A DNA stretch of 64,000 nucleotides from Chloroflexota bacterium (GTDB lineage: Bacteria > Chloroflexota > Anaerolineae > Anaerolineales > Villigracilaceae), in NCBI GenBank assembly GCA_016235425.1, contig JACRLC010000088.1, forward strand, positions 106,534 to 170,533, read 5' to 3'. A program made the translations under genes and the position numbers. How positions within the stretch are numbered: position 1 is the first letter of the stretch; every line of letters starts with the position of its first letter. Shown here one piece after another: positions 34,226 to 41,694 of the stretch. Below the pieces are notes generated by a model that worked only from the letters and a program-made list of their open reading frames with translations, had not been told where the DNA came from and ran no database searches.

Positions 34226-35185
34226 ATGACAACTCTTTTTGATTCAACGAAGACCGTAAAGGCCGAACTCTCGAAGCAAAGATATATTGCTTCAGATGAA
34301 ATATCAACAATCGTGTATCTCGCATACAAATTAGGCAAGCCGCTCCTCGCGGAAGGCCCCGCGGGTGTCGGCAAGACGGAACTGGCAAAGGCAATCGCCT
34401 GCGCGACAGACCGCGAATTAATCCGCTTGCAATGCTATGAAGGCTTGGACGAATCCAAAGCCTTGTACGAGTGGGAGTATTCGAAGCAACTGCTTTACAC
34501 CCAATTACTGCGCGACAAATTAAATGACACACTCGGCAAGGCAGAATCGCTTGCCGAAGCCGCGGACAAACTGGCAGGCGAGGAGGATGTCTTCTTCTCC
34601 AACCGCTTCCTCCTGCAACGTCCATTGTTGAAGGCGATTTTGAGCGAACGCCCGACCGTTTTGCTGATTGACGAAATTGACCGCGCAGATGCGGAATTCG
34701 AGGCCTTCCTGCTGGAAGTGTTGAGCGATTTTCAAGTATCTGTACCTGAGTTGGGGACACTGATCGCCAAACATAGACCGCTTGTGATTCTCACGTCCAA
34801 CAACACGCGCGAGTTGTCCGAAGCGTTGAAGCGACGCTGTTTGTATCTGTTCATTGATTACCCAACCTTACAGGAAGAGCTTGCTGTCGTGCGGCTGAAA
34901 GTTCCTGACTTGAATCCCAAACTGGCGCAACAGGCTGTGGAGTTTGTACAGAAATTACGCAAAGCGGACATGCGCAAGTCGCCCTCGATAAGCGAAACAC
35001 TGGATTGGGCAAATGCACTTGTGGCGTTGAACGCGTCCCATTTGGATAAGGAAGTTTTGGAAGATACCCTCTCGGTATTGTTGAAGCACGAAGCAGATTT
35101 GCAGAAGGCGAAGAGGCAGTTGATGGCCCCTCCCCCATCACCGAGACCAAAGCCTGATGAGTTTGGGAGATTTTCGGGCAATTAA
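34226..35185 (+). CDS. MoxR-family AAA+ ATPase
   Basis: The 319-residue protein has Walker A GPAGVGKTE (44-52), Walker B LLIDE (146-150) and a sensor SNNTRELSEALKRRC with the arginine fingers, as in MoxR and CoxD proteins. MoxR ATPases act with a VWA-domain partner as chaperones for metalloenzymes or in stress complexes, and that partner is encoded next (35281-36657). The C-terminus ends in a Pro-rich tail that runs close to a palindromic repeat. Confidence 0.93.
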   Translation: MTTLFDSTKTVKAELSKQRYIASDEISTIVYLAYKLGKPLLAEGPAGVGKTELAKAIACATDRELIRLQCYEGLDESKALYEWEYSKQLLYTQLLRDKLNDTLGKAESLAEAADKLAGEEDVFFSNRFLLQRPLLKAILSERPTVLLIDEIDRADAEFEAFLLEVLSDFQVSVPELGTLIAKHRPLVILTSNNTRELSEALKRRCLYLFIDYPTLQEELAVVRLKVPDLNPKLAQQAVEFVQKLRKADMRKSPSISETLDWANALVALNASHLDKEVLEDTLSVLLKHEADLQKAKRQLMAPPPSPRPKPDEFGRFSGN

Positions 35186-35219
35186 ACACTAAGGGCACAA
35201 AGGTCTTGGTTATTGGTTT

Positions 35220-35266
35220 GTAGGGGCGGGGTCCCCCCGCCCTGGGCGAGATGACCTCGCCTCTAC
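35220..35266. repeat. GTAGGGGCG-type palindromic repeat between the MoxR and VWA genes
   Basis: Ends GTAGGGGCG and CGCCTCTAC are near-perfect inverted repeats, with an inner GCGGGG-TCCCCCCGC hairpin. It separates two genes that would otherwise be coupled. Confidence 0.75.
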
Positions 35267-35280
35267 GAGGAATTTGAACT

Positions 35281-36657
35281 ATGGAATCCCGCATCTTACA
35301 GTTAATTTCAGCGTTACGCGCCAGCGGGGTGCGCGTATCTCTGGCGGAAAGCGCGGAGGCGTTTTCGGCGGTGGATTTGATGGGGATTCAAGACCGCGAG
35401 CAGTTCCGTCTGTCGTTGCGGGCGACGCTCATCAAAGACGTGAAAGACATTCCCACGTTCGAGAAATTATTCCCGCTGTTCTTCGGGTCGGGACAGCCGC
35501 CGATGATGGGCGGCAATCCAATGGATGACATGACACCCGAAGAAGCGCAGATGCTGGCCGAGGCGTTGAGGCAGTTGGCCGAGAATCTCCGTCAACGGAT
35601 GGAAAGGCTGATGAACGGCGAGCCGCTCACAAAGTCCGAGTTGGAGGCGCTGGGGAAGTTAGTCGGGCTGAATCAGGCGGATAATCTCAATTATCAAAAC
35701 TGGATGGCACAGCGCATGATACGCGCATTGGCGTTTCCCGAAGTGCGTGAGGCGTTGAAGGAATTGATGGAGCAGCTCGCGCAGATGGGCATGAGCCGCG
35801 GGCGCATCGAGCAGATCCGCGACATGATCCAGCAAAATATGCGGGGTATGCAGGAGCAGATCAATCAGTTTGCGGGCGAACGCATCGCCGAGAATTTAAG
35901 CGAGCGGCCGCGTTCGGATAACGTGGATAGTTTGACGAACCGCCCATTCCACGCGCTCTCGGATGCTGACAAAAAACTTTTGCAACGCGAAGTGAAGCGA
36001 CTCGCCGCCGCGTTGCGCACGCGCATTGCGTTGCGGCAAAAGCACGCCAAAAGCGGACAACTCGACCCGAAGGCAACCATCCGCGCCAACCTGAAATATC
36101 ACGGTGTGCCGATGGAGATTCGTCACAAAGACCGCGTGCGGAAACCGAAGATTGTCGTCATTTGCGACATCAGCACTTCGATGCGGTTCTGCTCGGAGTT
36201 GATGCTGAGTTTTCTTTTTGCGTTGCAGGGACAGGTCCGCAAGACGCACGCCTTCGCATTCATTAATCATCTCGAATATATTTCGGAGGACTTCAACGGC
36301 TCCAACGCGGACGAAGCGATTGCTTCCGTTTTATGGCGCATGCCCAGCGGACATTACAACACCGACCTCGGCTGGTCGCTCAATGATTTCAACAGCGAGT
36401 ACATGGACACGCTCAACGGGCAGACAACCCTGATCATCGTCGGCGATGGACGCAACAACTACAACGACCCGCGCCTGGACATTTTCTCGCTGATGAGCCG
36501 CCGCGCAGTGCGGACCATTTGGCTGAATCCTGAACCGCCCGCCCTGTGGCACGGCGACAGCGACATGCCGAGGTACGCGCCGTTGTGTAACAATGTGTTG
36601 AAGGTCAGCAATTTGAGGGAATTAGCGGAGGCGGTGGATACTTTGTTGGCAGCGTGA
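35281..36657 (+). CDS. VWA-domain protein, CoxE-like
   Basis: The 458-residue protein has an N-terminal helical region with a Met-rich segment (residues about 55-110), a long charged middle, and a C-terminal von Willebrand A domain. The MIDAS motif is VICDISTSM (DxSxS), followed by RKTHAFAFINH and the TDLGWSLNDF and IIVGDGRNN strands. It matches CoxE/DUF58-like partners of MoxR ATPases and should bind a divalent metal at MIDAS. The last about 100 bp of the gene are duplicated twice downstream, at 37427-37532 and 38105-38164. Confidence 0.9.
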   Translation: MESRILQLISALRASGVRVSLAESAEAFSAVDLMGIQDREQFRLSLRATLIKDVKDIPTFEKLFPLFFGSGQPPMMGGNPMDDMTPEEAQMLAEALRQLAENLRQRMERLMNGEPLTKSELEALGKLVGLNQADNLNYQNWMAQRMIRALAFPEVREALKELMEQLAQMGMSRGRIEQIRDMIQQNMRGMQEQINQFAGERIAENLSERPRSDNVDSLTNRPFHALSDADKKLLQREVKRLAAALRTRIALRQKHAKSGQLDPKATIRANLKYHGVPMEIRHKDRVRKPKIVVICDISTSMRFCSELMLSFLFALQGQVRKTHAFAFINHLEYISEDFNGSNADEAIASVLWRMPSGHYNTDLGWSLNDFNSEYMDTLNGQTTLIIVGDGRNNYNDPRLDIFSLMSRRAVRTIWLNPEPPALWHGDSDMPRYAPLCNNVLKVSNLRELAEAVDTLLAA

Positions 36658-36800
36658 ACTTGAACGATATTTGCCCCTTGTACAAATTCAGGCGGGAAAC
36701 ACAAATTGCTCAAACAGGATGTGCTTACGATGTACTTATCAAGTGCTTATGATGGGCTTATGACGAATATAGGCACACCCTGATGACTATCCACAATTAC

Positions 36801-36868
36801 AAGGTGACAGTCATTTTGCCCCGCTCTGCTCCGCTTCAGGGATGCTTCGCAAAAATGACTGCCACCTT
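36801..36868. repeat. AAGGTGRCAGTCATTTT inverted repeat
   Basis: Arms AAGGTGACAGTCATTTTGC and GCAAAAATGACTGCCACCTT are inverted with one mismatch and one indel. It lies in the 265-bp gap between the VWA gene and the PilZ gene; I see no gene there. Confidence 0.7.
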
Positions 36869-36922
36869 TTCGTTTGCCAAAGAGTGTTGCCGTTGCTTTA
36901 TCGTGTTGAAGCGGCCAACAAC

Positions 36923-37279
36923 CTACCACCTGCTATCTGACCCATATTTATCGTACATTCGCTGGAAGATTTCAGAATCATTATAGGAGAGGGTGCTCAC
37001 TTCAAATCCGACGTTGTATGAATTCGGTTCGAGCTTGTCCATTTGACACCATTTACTGCGGCCATTGAAGACCATAAAGGTTTTGTTCGCCACATCCTGC
37101 GTCAGATTCACGCGCAGTCTGTAATTCACATTAACTGGAAGCGGCTTTTCGCTGTCCACCTTGATCCCAATCAGGCTAATATCTGACAGGTGCCCGATGA
37201 GTTGTAACGTGTTGGCATCCATCACCTGCATGTAGTAGGTAAATTTCCGCCGTTTTTGTCTTCGTCGCTCTGATTCCAT
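36923..37279 (-). CDS. PilZ-domain protein (c-di-GMP receptor)
   Basis: The 118-residue single-domain protein carries both halves of the c-di-GMP binding motif. The arginine-rich RRRQKRRKF at the N-terminus supplies RxxxR, and the strand LSDISLIGIKV supplies DxSxxG. It probably binds c-di-GMP and relays it to an unknown partner. The window encodes a diguanylate cyclase (62862-63776) and Tad pili, which are plausible links, but they are far away. The gene stands alone between repeats and copies of the VWA tail. Confidence 0.88.
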   Translation of the reverse strand: MESERRRQKRRKFTYYMQVMDANTLQLIGHLSDISLIGIKVDSEKPLPVNVNYRLRVNLTQDVANKTFMVFNGRSKWCQMDKLEPNSYNVGFEVSTLSYNDSEIFQRMYDKYGSDSRW

Positions 37280-37426
37280 AAGAATGCTCCTTTTTACGTT
37301 AATACCTTCTGGTTATTCTGCATTCAAAGGACTGCGTTGCGCGATCTTGGAACGATAAGATACTTTACTATAGTATATTCGGTATTGGATAAGATTCAAT
37401 GGGTCTGTTGTCAGGGCAATCTTAAT

Positions 37427-37532
37427 GACAGGGACACGCCCAAGTACGCGCCGTTGTGTGGGGACGTGTTGAAGGTCAGCAATTTGGGGGGAACTGACGG
37501 AGGCGGTGGATAATAAGTTGATGACGGGGTGA
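37427..37532 (+). repeat. Diverged duplicate of the VWA gene 3' end (copy A)
   Basis: The segment aligns with 36556-36657 from GACAGSGACA through TACGCGCCGTTGTGT, TTGAAGGTCAGCAATTT and GGAGGCGGTGGATA to the terminal TGA, at roughly 80% identity. An extra base shifts its frame near the end. The gap 37280-37586 holds this copy and the -10 box at 37561; nothing else is visible. Confidence 0.85.
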
Positions 37533-37560
37533 TGCAAGAAAGCGTAAAGCATTTTCGGCT

Positions 37561-37566
37561 TATAAT
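37561..37566 (+). promoter_or_regulatory. -10 box (TATAAT) for the MNT nucleotidyltransferase gene
   Basis: TATAAT lies 20 nt before the ATG at 37587, leaving a leader of about 13 nt. No clear -35 box is visible. Confidence 0.45.
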
Positions 37567-37586
37567 TGAGCCACTTTTGAGCTTTT

Positions 37587-37994
37587 ATGAAAAAGACAAC
37601 TGCCGCCAGGCCCCGCAAAGTGAAGGAATTATCTGCTGAATATCGCCTCGATACCAGCAAGGCAAAAACAAAGCCACATCGCTTTGCAAAGCGGCTTCCT
37701 GTCAACAAAAAGAAAATCGTGGAGTTTTGCAAACGCTGGCAAATTTCCGAGTTTTCATTTTTCGGTTCGGTCCTGCGCGATGATTTTCGCCCCGACAGTG
37801 ACGTGGACGTGCTGGTCAGCTTTCGGCCTGAGTCAAAGTGGAGCCTGTGGGATTTGATTGACATGCAGGAGGAGCTGGAGAAAATGTTCAGCCGCAAAGT
37901 TGACCTTGTCGAAAAAGAGGCTCTTCGCAATCCCTATCGCCGCCATTCCATTTTGAACGGGCGTGAAATCTATTATGCCGCCATTGGCTCATGA
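37587..37994 (+). CDS. mntA: MNT-type nucleotidyltransferase (MntA-like antitoxin)
   Basis: The 135-residue protein has a basic N-terminal extension of about 40 residues and then a minimal nucleotidyltransferase domain. GSVLRDDFRPDSDVDVLV supplies GSxxR...DxDxxV, and DLVEKEAL supplies the third acidic residue. In HEPN/MNT toxin-antitoxin pairs this protein adenylylates and silences the HepT RNase. Only a remnant of HepT follows (37987-38100), so the pair is broken and the antitoxin is orphaned. The long basic N-terminus is unusual; an internal GTG start at the VNKKKIVEF segment is an alternative. Confidence 0.85.
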   Translation: MKKTTAARPRKVKELSAEYRLDTSKAKTKPHRFAKRLPVNKKKIVEFCKRWQISEFSFFGSVLRDDFRPDSDVDVLVSFRPESKWSLWDLIDMQEELEKMFSRKVDLVEKEALRNPYRRHSILNGREIYYAAIGS

Positions 37995-38100
37995 ATACGA
38001 TGATATCAAACAAGAGGCATGTGGCTGGTTGCGACCGTCTACGTTGCCTGCATTGATCCCACAACTTGAAGCGATTCTTCTTCCGTCGCCGCCGAAATAA
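37987..38100 (+). pseudogene. Remnant of a HEPN-domain HepT toxin gene
   Basis: In the +1 frame relative to the MNT gene the sequence reads AHEYDDIKQEACGWL then TLPALIPQLEAIL and a stop at 38098-38100. This matches the C-terminal third of HepT/DUF86 proteins (LIHEY...DLEIVW...LPALIPQLEAIL). No start or N-terminal HEPN helices remain, so it is a deletion product. It begins inside the last codons of the MNT gene and ends 4 nt before copy B of the VWA tail. Confidence 0.7.
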
Positions 38101-38104
38101 TCTC

Positions 38105-38164
38105 TTGAAGGTCAGTAATTTTGGGAAACTCGCGGAGCCAGTGGATATGTTGATGGTGGGGTGA
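38105..38164 (+). repeat. Diverged duplicate of the VWA gene 3' end (copy B)
   Basis: The 60-bp segment reads LKVSNFGKLAEPVDMLMVG and stop, against LKVSNLRELAEAVDTLLAA and stop in the VWA protein. It keeps the frame to the stop codon, unlike copy A. Confidence 0.8.
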
Positions 38165-38246
38165 ACATGGAGGACTTGATTTCACTAGTCAATCAAGGTA
38201 TAGTATTTGCATTGAGTAATCGACTTTCTCTAAAGGAGAATAGGTT

Positions 38247-39893
38247 GTGGCTAAGAAATCACAAAAAACTCCCCCTAAAACTTTTGTGTTTAGAAAACAC
38301 TCAAATATTGGTTCTGCAGATGCAATTGAGGACAAAAAGTTTTTATCAGAATCCTTCATAGACAATGGGGAAATGGAAATATTAAGCACGTGTGATCATC
38401 CGCAATGCATTCTTTTGGGGCGAACTGGATCGGGGAAAACAGCACTTCTGGAAAGGCTATCAGATACGAAAGAAAAAGTAATAAAAATAGCGCCCGAGGG
38501 CTTGGCGTTGACTTATATTTCCAACAGCGATGTGTTGGGATTCTTTATGGCAACAGGCGTAAATATGGATTTATTTTATCGACTCCTCTGGCGTCATGTA
38601 TTTGCAGTCGAAATTATTCGAGAGCATTATCATATTGTAAATGAACAAACGAGGGACAGTTTCTTAGCAAAAATAAAAGACCGAATATTTGGGAATAAGT
38701 CCCGCCAAGATGCAATCCAGTATTTATTAAAATGGGGTGAGTCGTTTTGGAAGGAATCAGAATACCGAGTTAAAGAAATAACAACGAAACTCGAAGAAGA
38801 ATTAGGAGTAGCAGTTGGCGGGGAGATAAAAACGGCTGTCGGTGGCATTAAGCTCAACGCAGAGTCGGCAAAAAGGTTATCGGAAGAAGAAAAGGCGGAA
38901 ATTGTTCATAGAGGTCAAGCCATTGTCGACAGAGTGCAAATGAAAACTCTTTCAGAAATAATTTCACTGTTGGAAAGCGATTTGTTAGACGATAAACAGA
39001 AAAAATATTACATAACTATCGACAGGCTTGACGAAAACTGGGTCAATGACGATTTACGATACCAACTTATCAAAGCTCTTCTTGACACTGTAAGAGACTT
39101 CAACAGCAAAATAGAAAATGTAAAAATAATTGTGGCTATTAGAGAAGATTTGCTAGATAGAGTTTTTCGATACACACGTAGCGCAGACTATCAAGAAGAA
39201 AAATATAAATCTTTGTACTTAAATCTGACATGGAAAGAAGATGAATTAGAGGAACTATTAAATAAACGCGTGGAACAACTTGTTCGAGAGCAGTACACAA
39301 AGAGAGTAGTCACATTAAGGGATTTGCTCCCGTCTTTGGTTGGGAAGGAAGATCCTGTGAAATATATCTTAGAGCGAACCATGCTTCGACCAAGAGATGC
39401 TATTATGTTTTTCAATGAGTGCATAAAATTAGCTGAAGCAAAGCCAAAAATTACTCAGGCAATGGTTTATCAAGCTGAATCAATATACTCAGAGAACAGA
39501 CTCAGGGCGCTTGCTGATGAATGGTCTTCGGATTATCAAAACATAATTGAATTAGGTTTTCTGCTAAAGCGTTTTTCAAGCCATTTTCGGATCAGTGAAA
39601 TTCGAGAACAAATCCACAGTGGTATGTTAGATTTTCTAATAGAAAAGCATCGAGAAGATTTCATTCAGAATGTAGTAGAAGAAAAATTTAATAATGGGGA
39701 CATAGACGGTTTTATTCAAGAAATGTTCAAAATACTTTATAAGGTTGGCGTCATCGGGGTCAAACCAGAAAGTTATTCGTCTGTTTTGTGGTCATACCAG
39801 GGTCACAAACTATTAAACTCGGAAATCAACAAGGATGCCATCATTCACATTCATCCAGCATTTTGGCGAATCCTAGGGATACAACCGGCTTAG
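38247..39893 (+). CDS. P-loop ATPase, Sll1717 family
   Basis: The 548-residue protein starts with GTG behind AAAGGAG. Walker A is GRTGSGKT (58-65), and a Walker B-like strand is YYITIDRLDENW. Further family marks are IVAIREDLLDRVFR, the EEKYKSLYLNLTW segment and RPRDAIMFFNECI. These are the hallmarks of STAND-like ATPases of the Sll1717 family, which are often found in defence and other accessory loci. There is no membrane helix. No effector gene is attached, so its role is open. It is strikingly AT-rich compared with all neighbours, which points to horizontal acquisition, and it directly follows duplicated VWA tails. Confidence 0.85.
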   Translation: MAKKSQKTPPKTFVFRKHSNIGSADAIEDKKFLSESFIDNGEMEILSTCDHPQCILLGRTGSGKTALLERLSDTKEKVIKIAPEGLALTYISNSDVLGFFMATGVNMDLFYRLLWRHVFAVEIIREHYHIVNEQTRDSFLAKIKDRIFGNKSRQDAIQYLLKWGESFWKESEYRVKEITTKLEEELGVAVGGEIKTAVGGIKLNAESAKRLSEEEKAEIVHRGQAIVDRVQMKTLSEIISLLESDLLDDKQKKYYITIDRLDENWVNDDLRYQLIKALLDTVRDFNSKIENVKIIVAIREDLLDRVFRYTRSADYQEEKYKSLYLNLTWKEDELEELLNKRVEQLVREQYTKRVVTLRDLLPSLVGKEDPVKYILERTMLRPRDAIMFFNECIKLAEAKPKITQAMVYQAESIYSENRLRALADEWSSDYQNIIELGFLLKRFSSHFRISEIREQIHSGMLDFLIEKHREDFIQNVVEEKFNNGDIDGFIQEMFKILYKVGVIGVKPESYSSVLWSYQGHKLLNSEINKDAIIHIHPAFWRILGIQPA

Positions 39894-39970
39894 GATTCTG
39901 CTTTCACCGTTCGACCCTGCGCCCGAAGGATGGGGCGGATTTTATCCCCTCCACCCTTCAGACACCTCCC

Positions 39971-40026
39971 CAAATCCGACATTGAAAATTTTGGATGCTA
40001 ATCAAACGGTTAAATTGTCGGATTTG
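39971..40026. repeat. CAAATCCGACA inverted repeat
   Basis: Perfect 11-bp arms CAAATCCGACA (39971-39981) and TGTCGGATTTG (40016-40026) lie in the gap between the ATPase gene and the phosphoesterase gene. Confidence 0.7.
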
Positions 40027-40074
40027 CCCTTACAGGATGCTTCGACAGGAGAGGCCGGGTGGGGGCTACTGCGG

Positions 40075-40080
40075 TAAACT
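40075..40080 (+). promoter_or_regulatory. -10 box (TAAACT) of the metallophosphoesterase gene, leaderless
   Basis: TAAACT, 6 nt, then ATG. The context GCGGTAAACTT is shared almost exactly by the boxes at 41683 and 44279. Confidence 0.6.
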
Positions 40081-40086
40081 TCCCCC

Positions 40087-40956
40087 ATGACCACCCTCGC
40101 CATTCTCTCCGACATTCACGGAAACCTGCCCGCCCTCGAAGCGGTGCTTTCAGATTTGAAAAACTGCGACGTTGACCAGGTCATCGTCGCGGGGGATGTG
40201 ATCAATTTTGGGCCTTTCTCAAGGAAAACGGCGGAAATCGTCATCGAGAAAGGCTGGCCTGTCATTCGTGGGAATAACGAATTTTTCCTGCTCGATTACA
40301 AAACCCCGCGCGCGTCAGCCGAATGGGACGATTCGATTCAATTCGCTCCAACGGCATGGCTGGATCAGCAGTTCGACCAGGAATTGAAATCCCGCATTGC
40401 CTGCTGGCCCGACACGATCAATCTGCGCTTCAAGGACGCTCCGCCGATTCAGGTTTTCCACGGCACACCCAACGATCCTTGAGATTCGATGTACTGGACT
40501 TTGACGGATGAAGAAATCGAAAAACTGCTTTCCAATGTCGAAGCAGATTTCGTTCTTTGCGGGCACACTCACCTGCCCATGGATCGTCAATCAGGCAGGC
40601 GGCGCATTTTCAATCCTGGCTCGGTTGGCGTCCCTTTGGATGGAATTTTTTCCGCCAGTTACATGCTCCTGGAAGGAAACGAGCAGGGATGGACTCCCAC
40701 ATTTCGACGCGTCCCATTTGACTACGATGCTGTTTTTCAGGAATTCGAAAAATCGGGATACAACAAAGAAGCCGGGCCGATGGGCCGATTGGTCGTGGAA
40801 ATTTACAGGAACGCCCGTCCCATGCTTGGGTTTCTCCGGTGGCGCAATACCCATAAGCCGGGCTTCCCCATAACAGATGAATTGCTCGACGAATTTCTCG
40901 CAAACTGCAAATGGTGGGAATTTTCGCATCCCGCTTATCACATCAACATGGGATAG
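40087..40956 (+). pseudogene. Calcineurin-like metallophosphoesterase, interrupted by one in-frame TGA
   Basis: The N-terminal part begins MTTLAILSDIHGNLPALEAVL and continues through VAGDVINFGP and IRGNNEFFLL to FHGTPNDP at 40479. A TGA follows at 40480-40482. The same frame then resumes with DSMYWTLTDEEIE, FVLCGHTHLPMDRQ and FNPGSVGVPLDG to the stop at 40956. Family members usually have Trp in this position (NDPW), so TGG to TGA is the simplest explanation. The whole would be about 289 residues with all metal ligands (DIHGN, GDV, GNNE, H of FHG, GHTH). It is either a recent nonsense mutation or a sequencing error. Phosphodiesterase activity is expected if intact. Confidence 0.85.
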
Positions 40957-41020
40957 ATTCATTCCGTCCGTGCGAAAGCCTGGCAGGGGTCGAATCAGGA
41001 TTCTTTGCCGGCAATAAACC

Positions 41021-41599
41021 TCATGGCAGTCTCGCGTCAAGCCGGCGAAGAACCTCATCCACTTGAGCGGCGGTCAGCGCGTTGTTATCGAACATAGCCC
41101 TCAGTTCAATCACGTACTTGCCGTGACTCTGGACGAAAATACAAAAATAACCTTCAGGCGATGATCCTTCGGTGCAGAATTTATCGAATTGGTCCGCAGG
41201 GTTTCCAGGCGCAAAAGTAAAATCCACCGGTTTGGCAGGGAGCACACCATCAATTTCTTCATCATGCAAACTTTGGTATCCATCAGCCGCGGCCACCTCG
41301 GATGGATAAAGAAATATCTCATGACTCAGGTAGAGCAGGTCATTGGTGCCCGGATGGGAATATTGAAACACATCATTCCGTACAGCCGAAGTTCCTTCTC
41401 TGTAGGGAAGTGAGTAGTAATGTTCAGCAGACTCCCAACCGCTGGGCAGATCATTTGCATTTATCATCAACGGCTCCAACCCCGACCCGCCTCCAATGGA
41501 ATATCCTCTCAAATAGAATATTAAACCTGCGCCAGCGATGAGCAGGCAACAGCATAAGAGCACAACAGCCAGGATTATCAGCAAGGTCTTTTGTTGCAT
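41021..41599 (-). CDS. Membrane-anchored hypothetical protein
   Basis: The 192-residue protein has one N-terminal membrane helix (about 6-28, with a CCC triplet) and an extracytoplasmic domain of about 160 residues, beginning with a Gly-rich linker. No family is recognised. The LPSGWESAEHYYS stretch and two later cysteines (FCTEG, YFCIFV), which could form a disulfide, are notable. AAGGAGG precedes the ATG. The Cys triplet lies inside the helix, and a lipobox is not evident. Confidence 0.75.
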   Translation of the reverse strand: MQQKTLLIILAVVLLCCCLLIAGAGLIFYLRGYSIGGGSGLEPLMINANDLPSGWESAEHYYSLPYREGTSAVRNDVFQYSHPGTNDLLYLSHEIFLYPSEVAAADGYQSLHDEEIDGVLPAKPVDFTFAPGNPADQFDKFCTEGSSPEGYFCIFVQSHGKYVIELRAMFDNNALTAAQVDEVLRRLDARLP

Positions 41600-41682
41600 A
41601 GTGATCCTCCTTGTTTGTTTCTGTCAAAACACAAAAGTGTGATGCAGGATACGTTCGCCTCATGCACCTTCTCAATTCGCGG

Positions 41683-41688
41683 TAAACT
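41683..41688 (+). promoter_or_regulatory. -10 box (TAAACT) of the ABC ATPase gene, leaderless
   Basis: TAAACT, 6 nt (TGCCCC), then ATG at 41695. No ribosome binding site is visible. Confidence 0.6.
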
Positions 41689-41694
41689 TGCCCC

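Noticed and set aside
36747..36929. Short open frame in the VWA-PilZ gap
   Set aside because: It is mainly translated inverted repeat, with no ribosome binding site.
38161..38361. 66-codon frame starting just after copy B of the VWA tail
   Set aside because: It overlaps the well-supported ATPase gene start and has no motif of its own.
40480..40482. TGA as a selenocysteine or Trp recoding signal
   Set aside because: Other genes in the window end in TGA, the position fits Trp in the family, and no hairpin typical of a SECIS element follows.
40489..40956. C-terminal phosphoesterase half as a separate gene
   Set aside because: No ribosome binding site, no independent fold, and the same frame as the upstream half; better read as one interrupted gene.
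40975..41010. Possible tRNA T-arm (GGGTCGAATCAGG)
   Set aside because: No acceptor stem, anticodon arm or D-arm could be folded around it.
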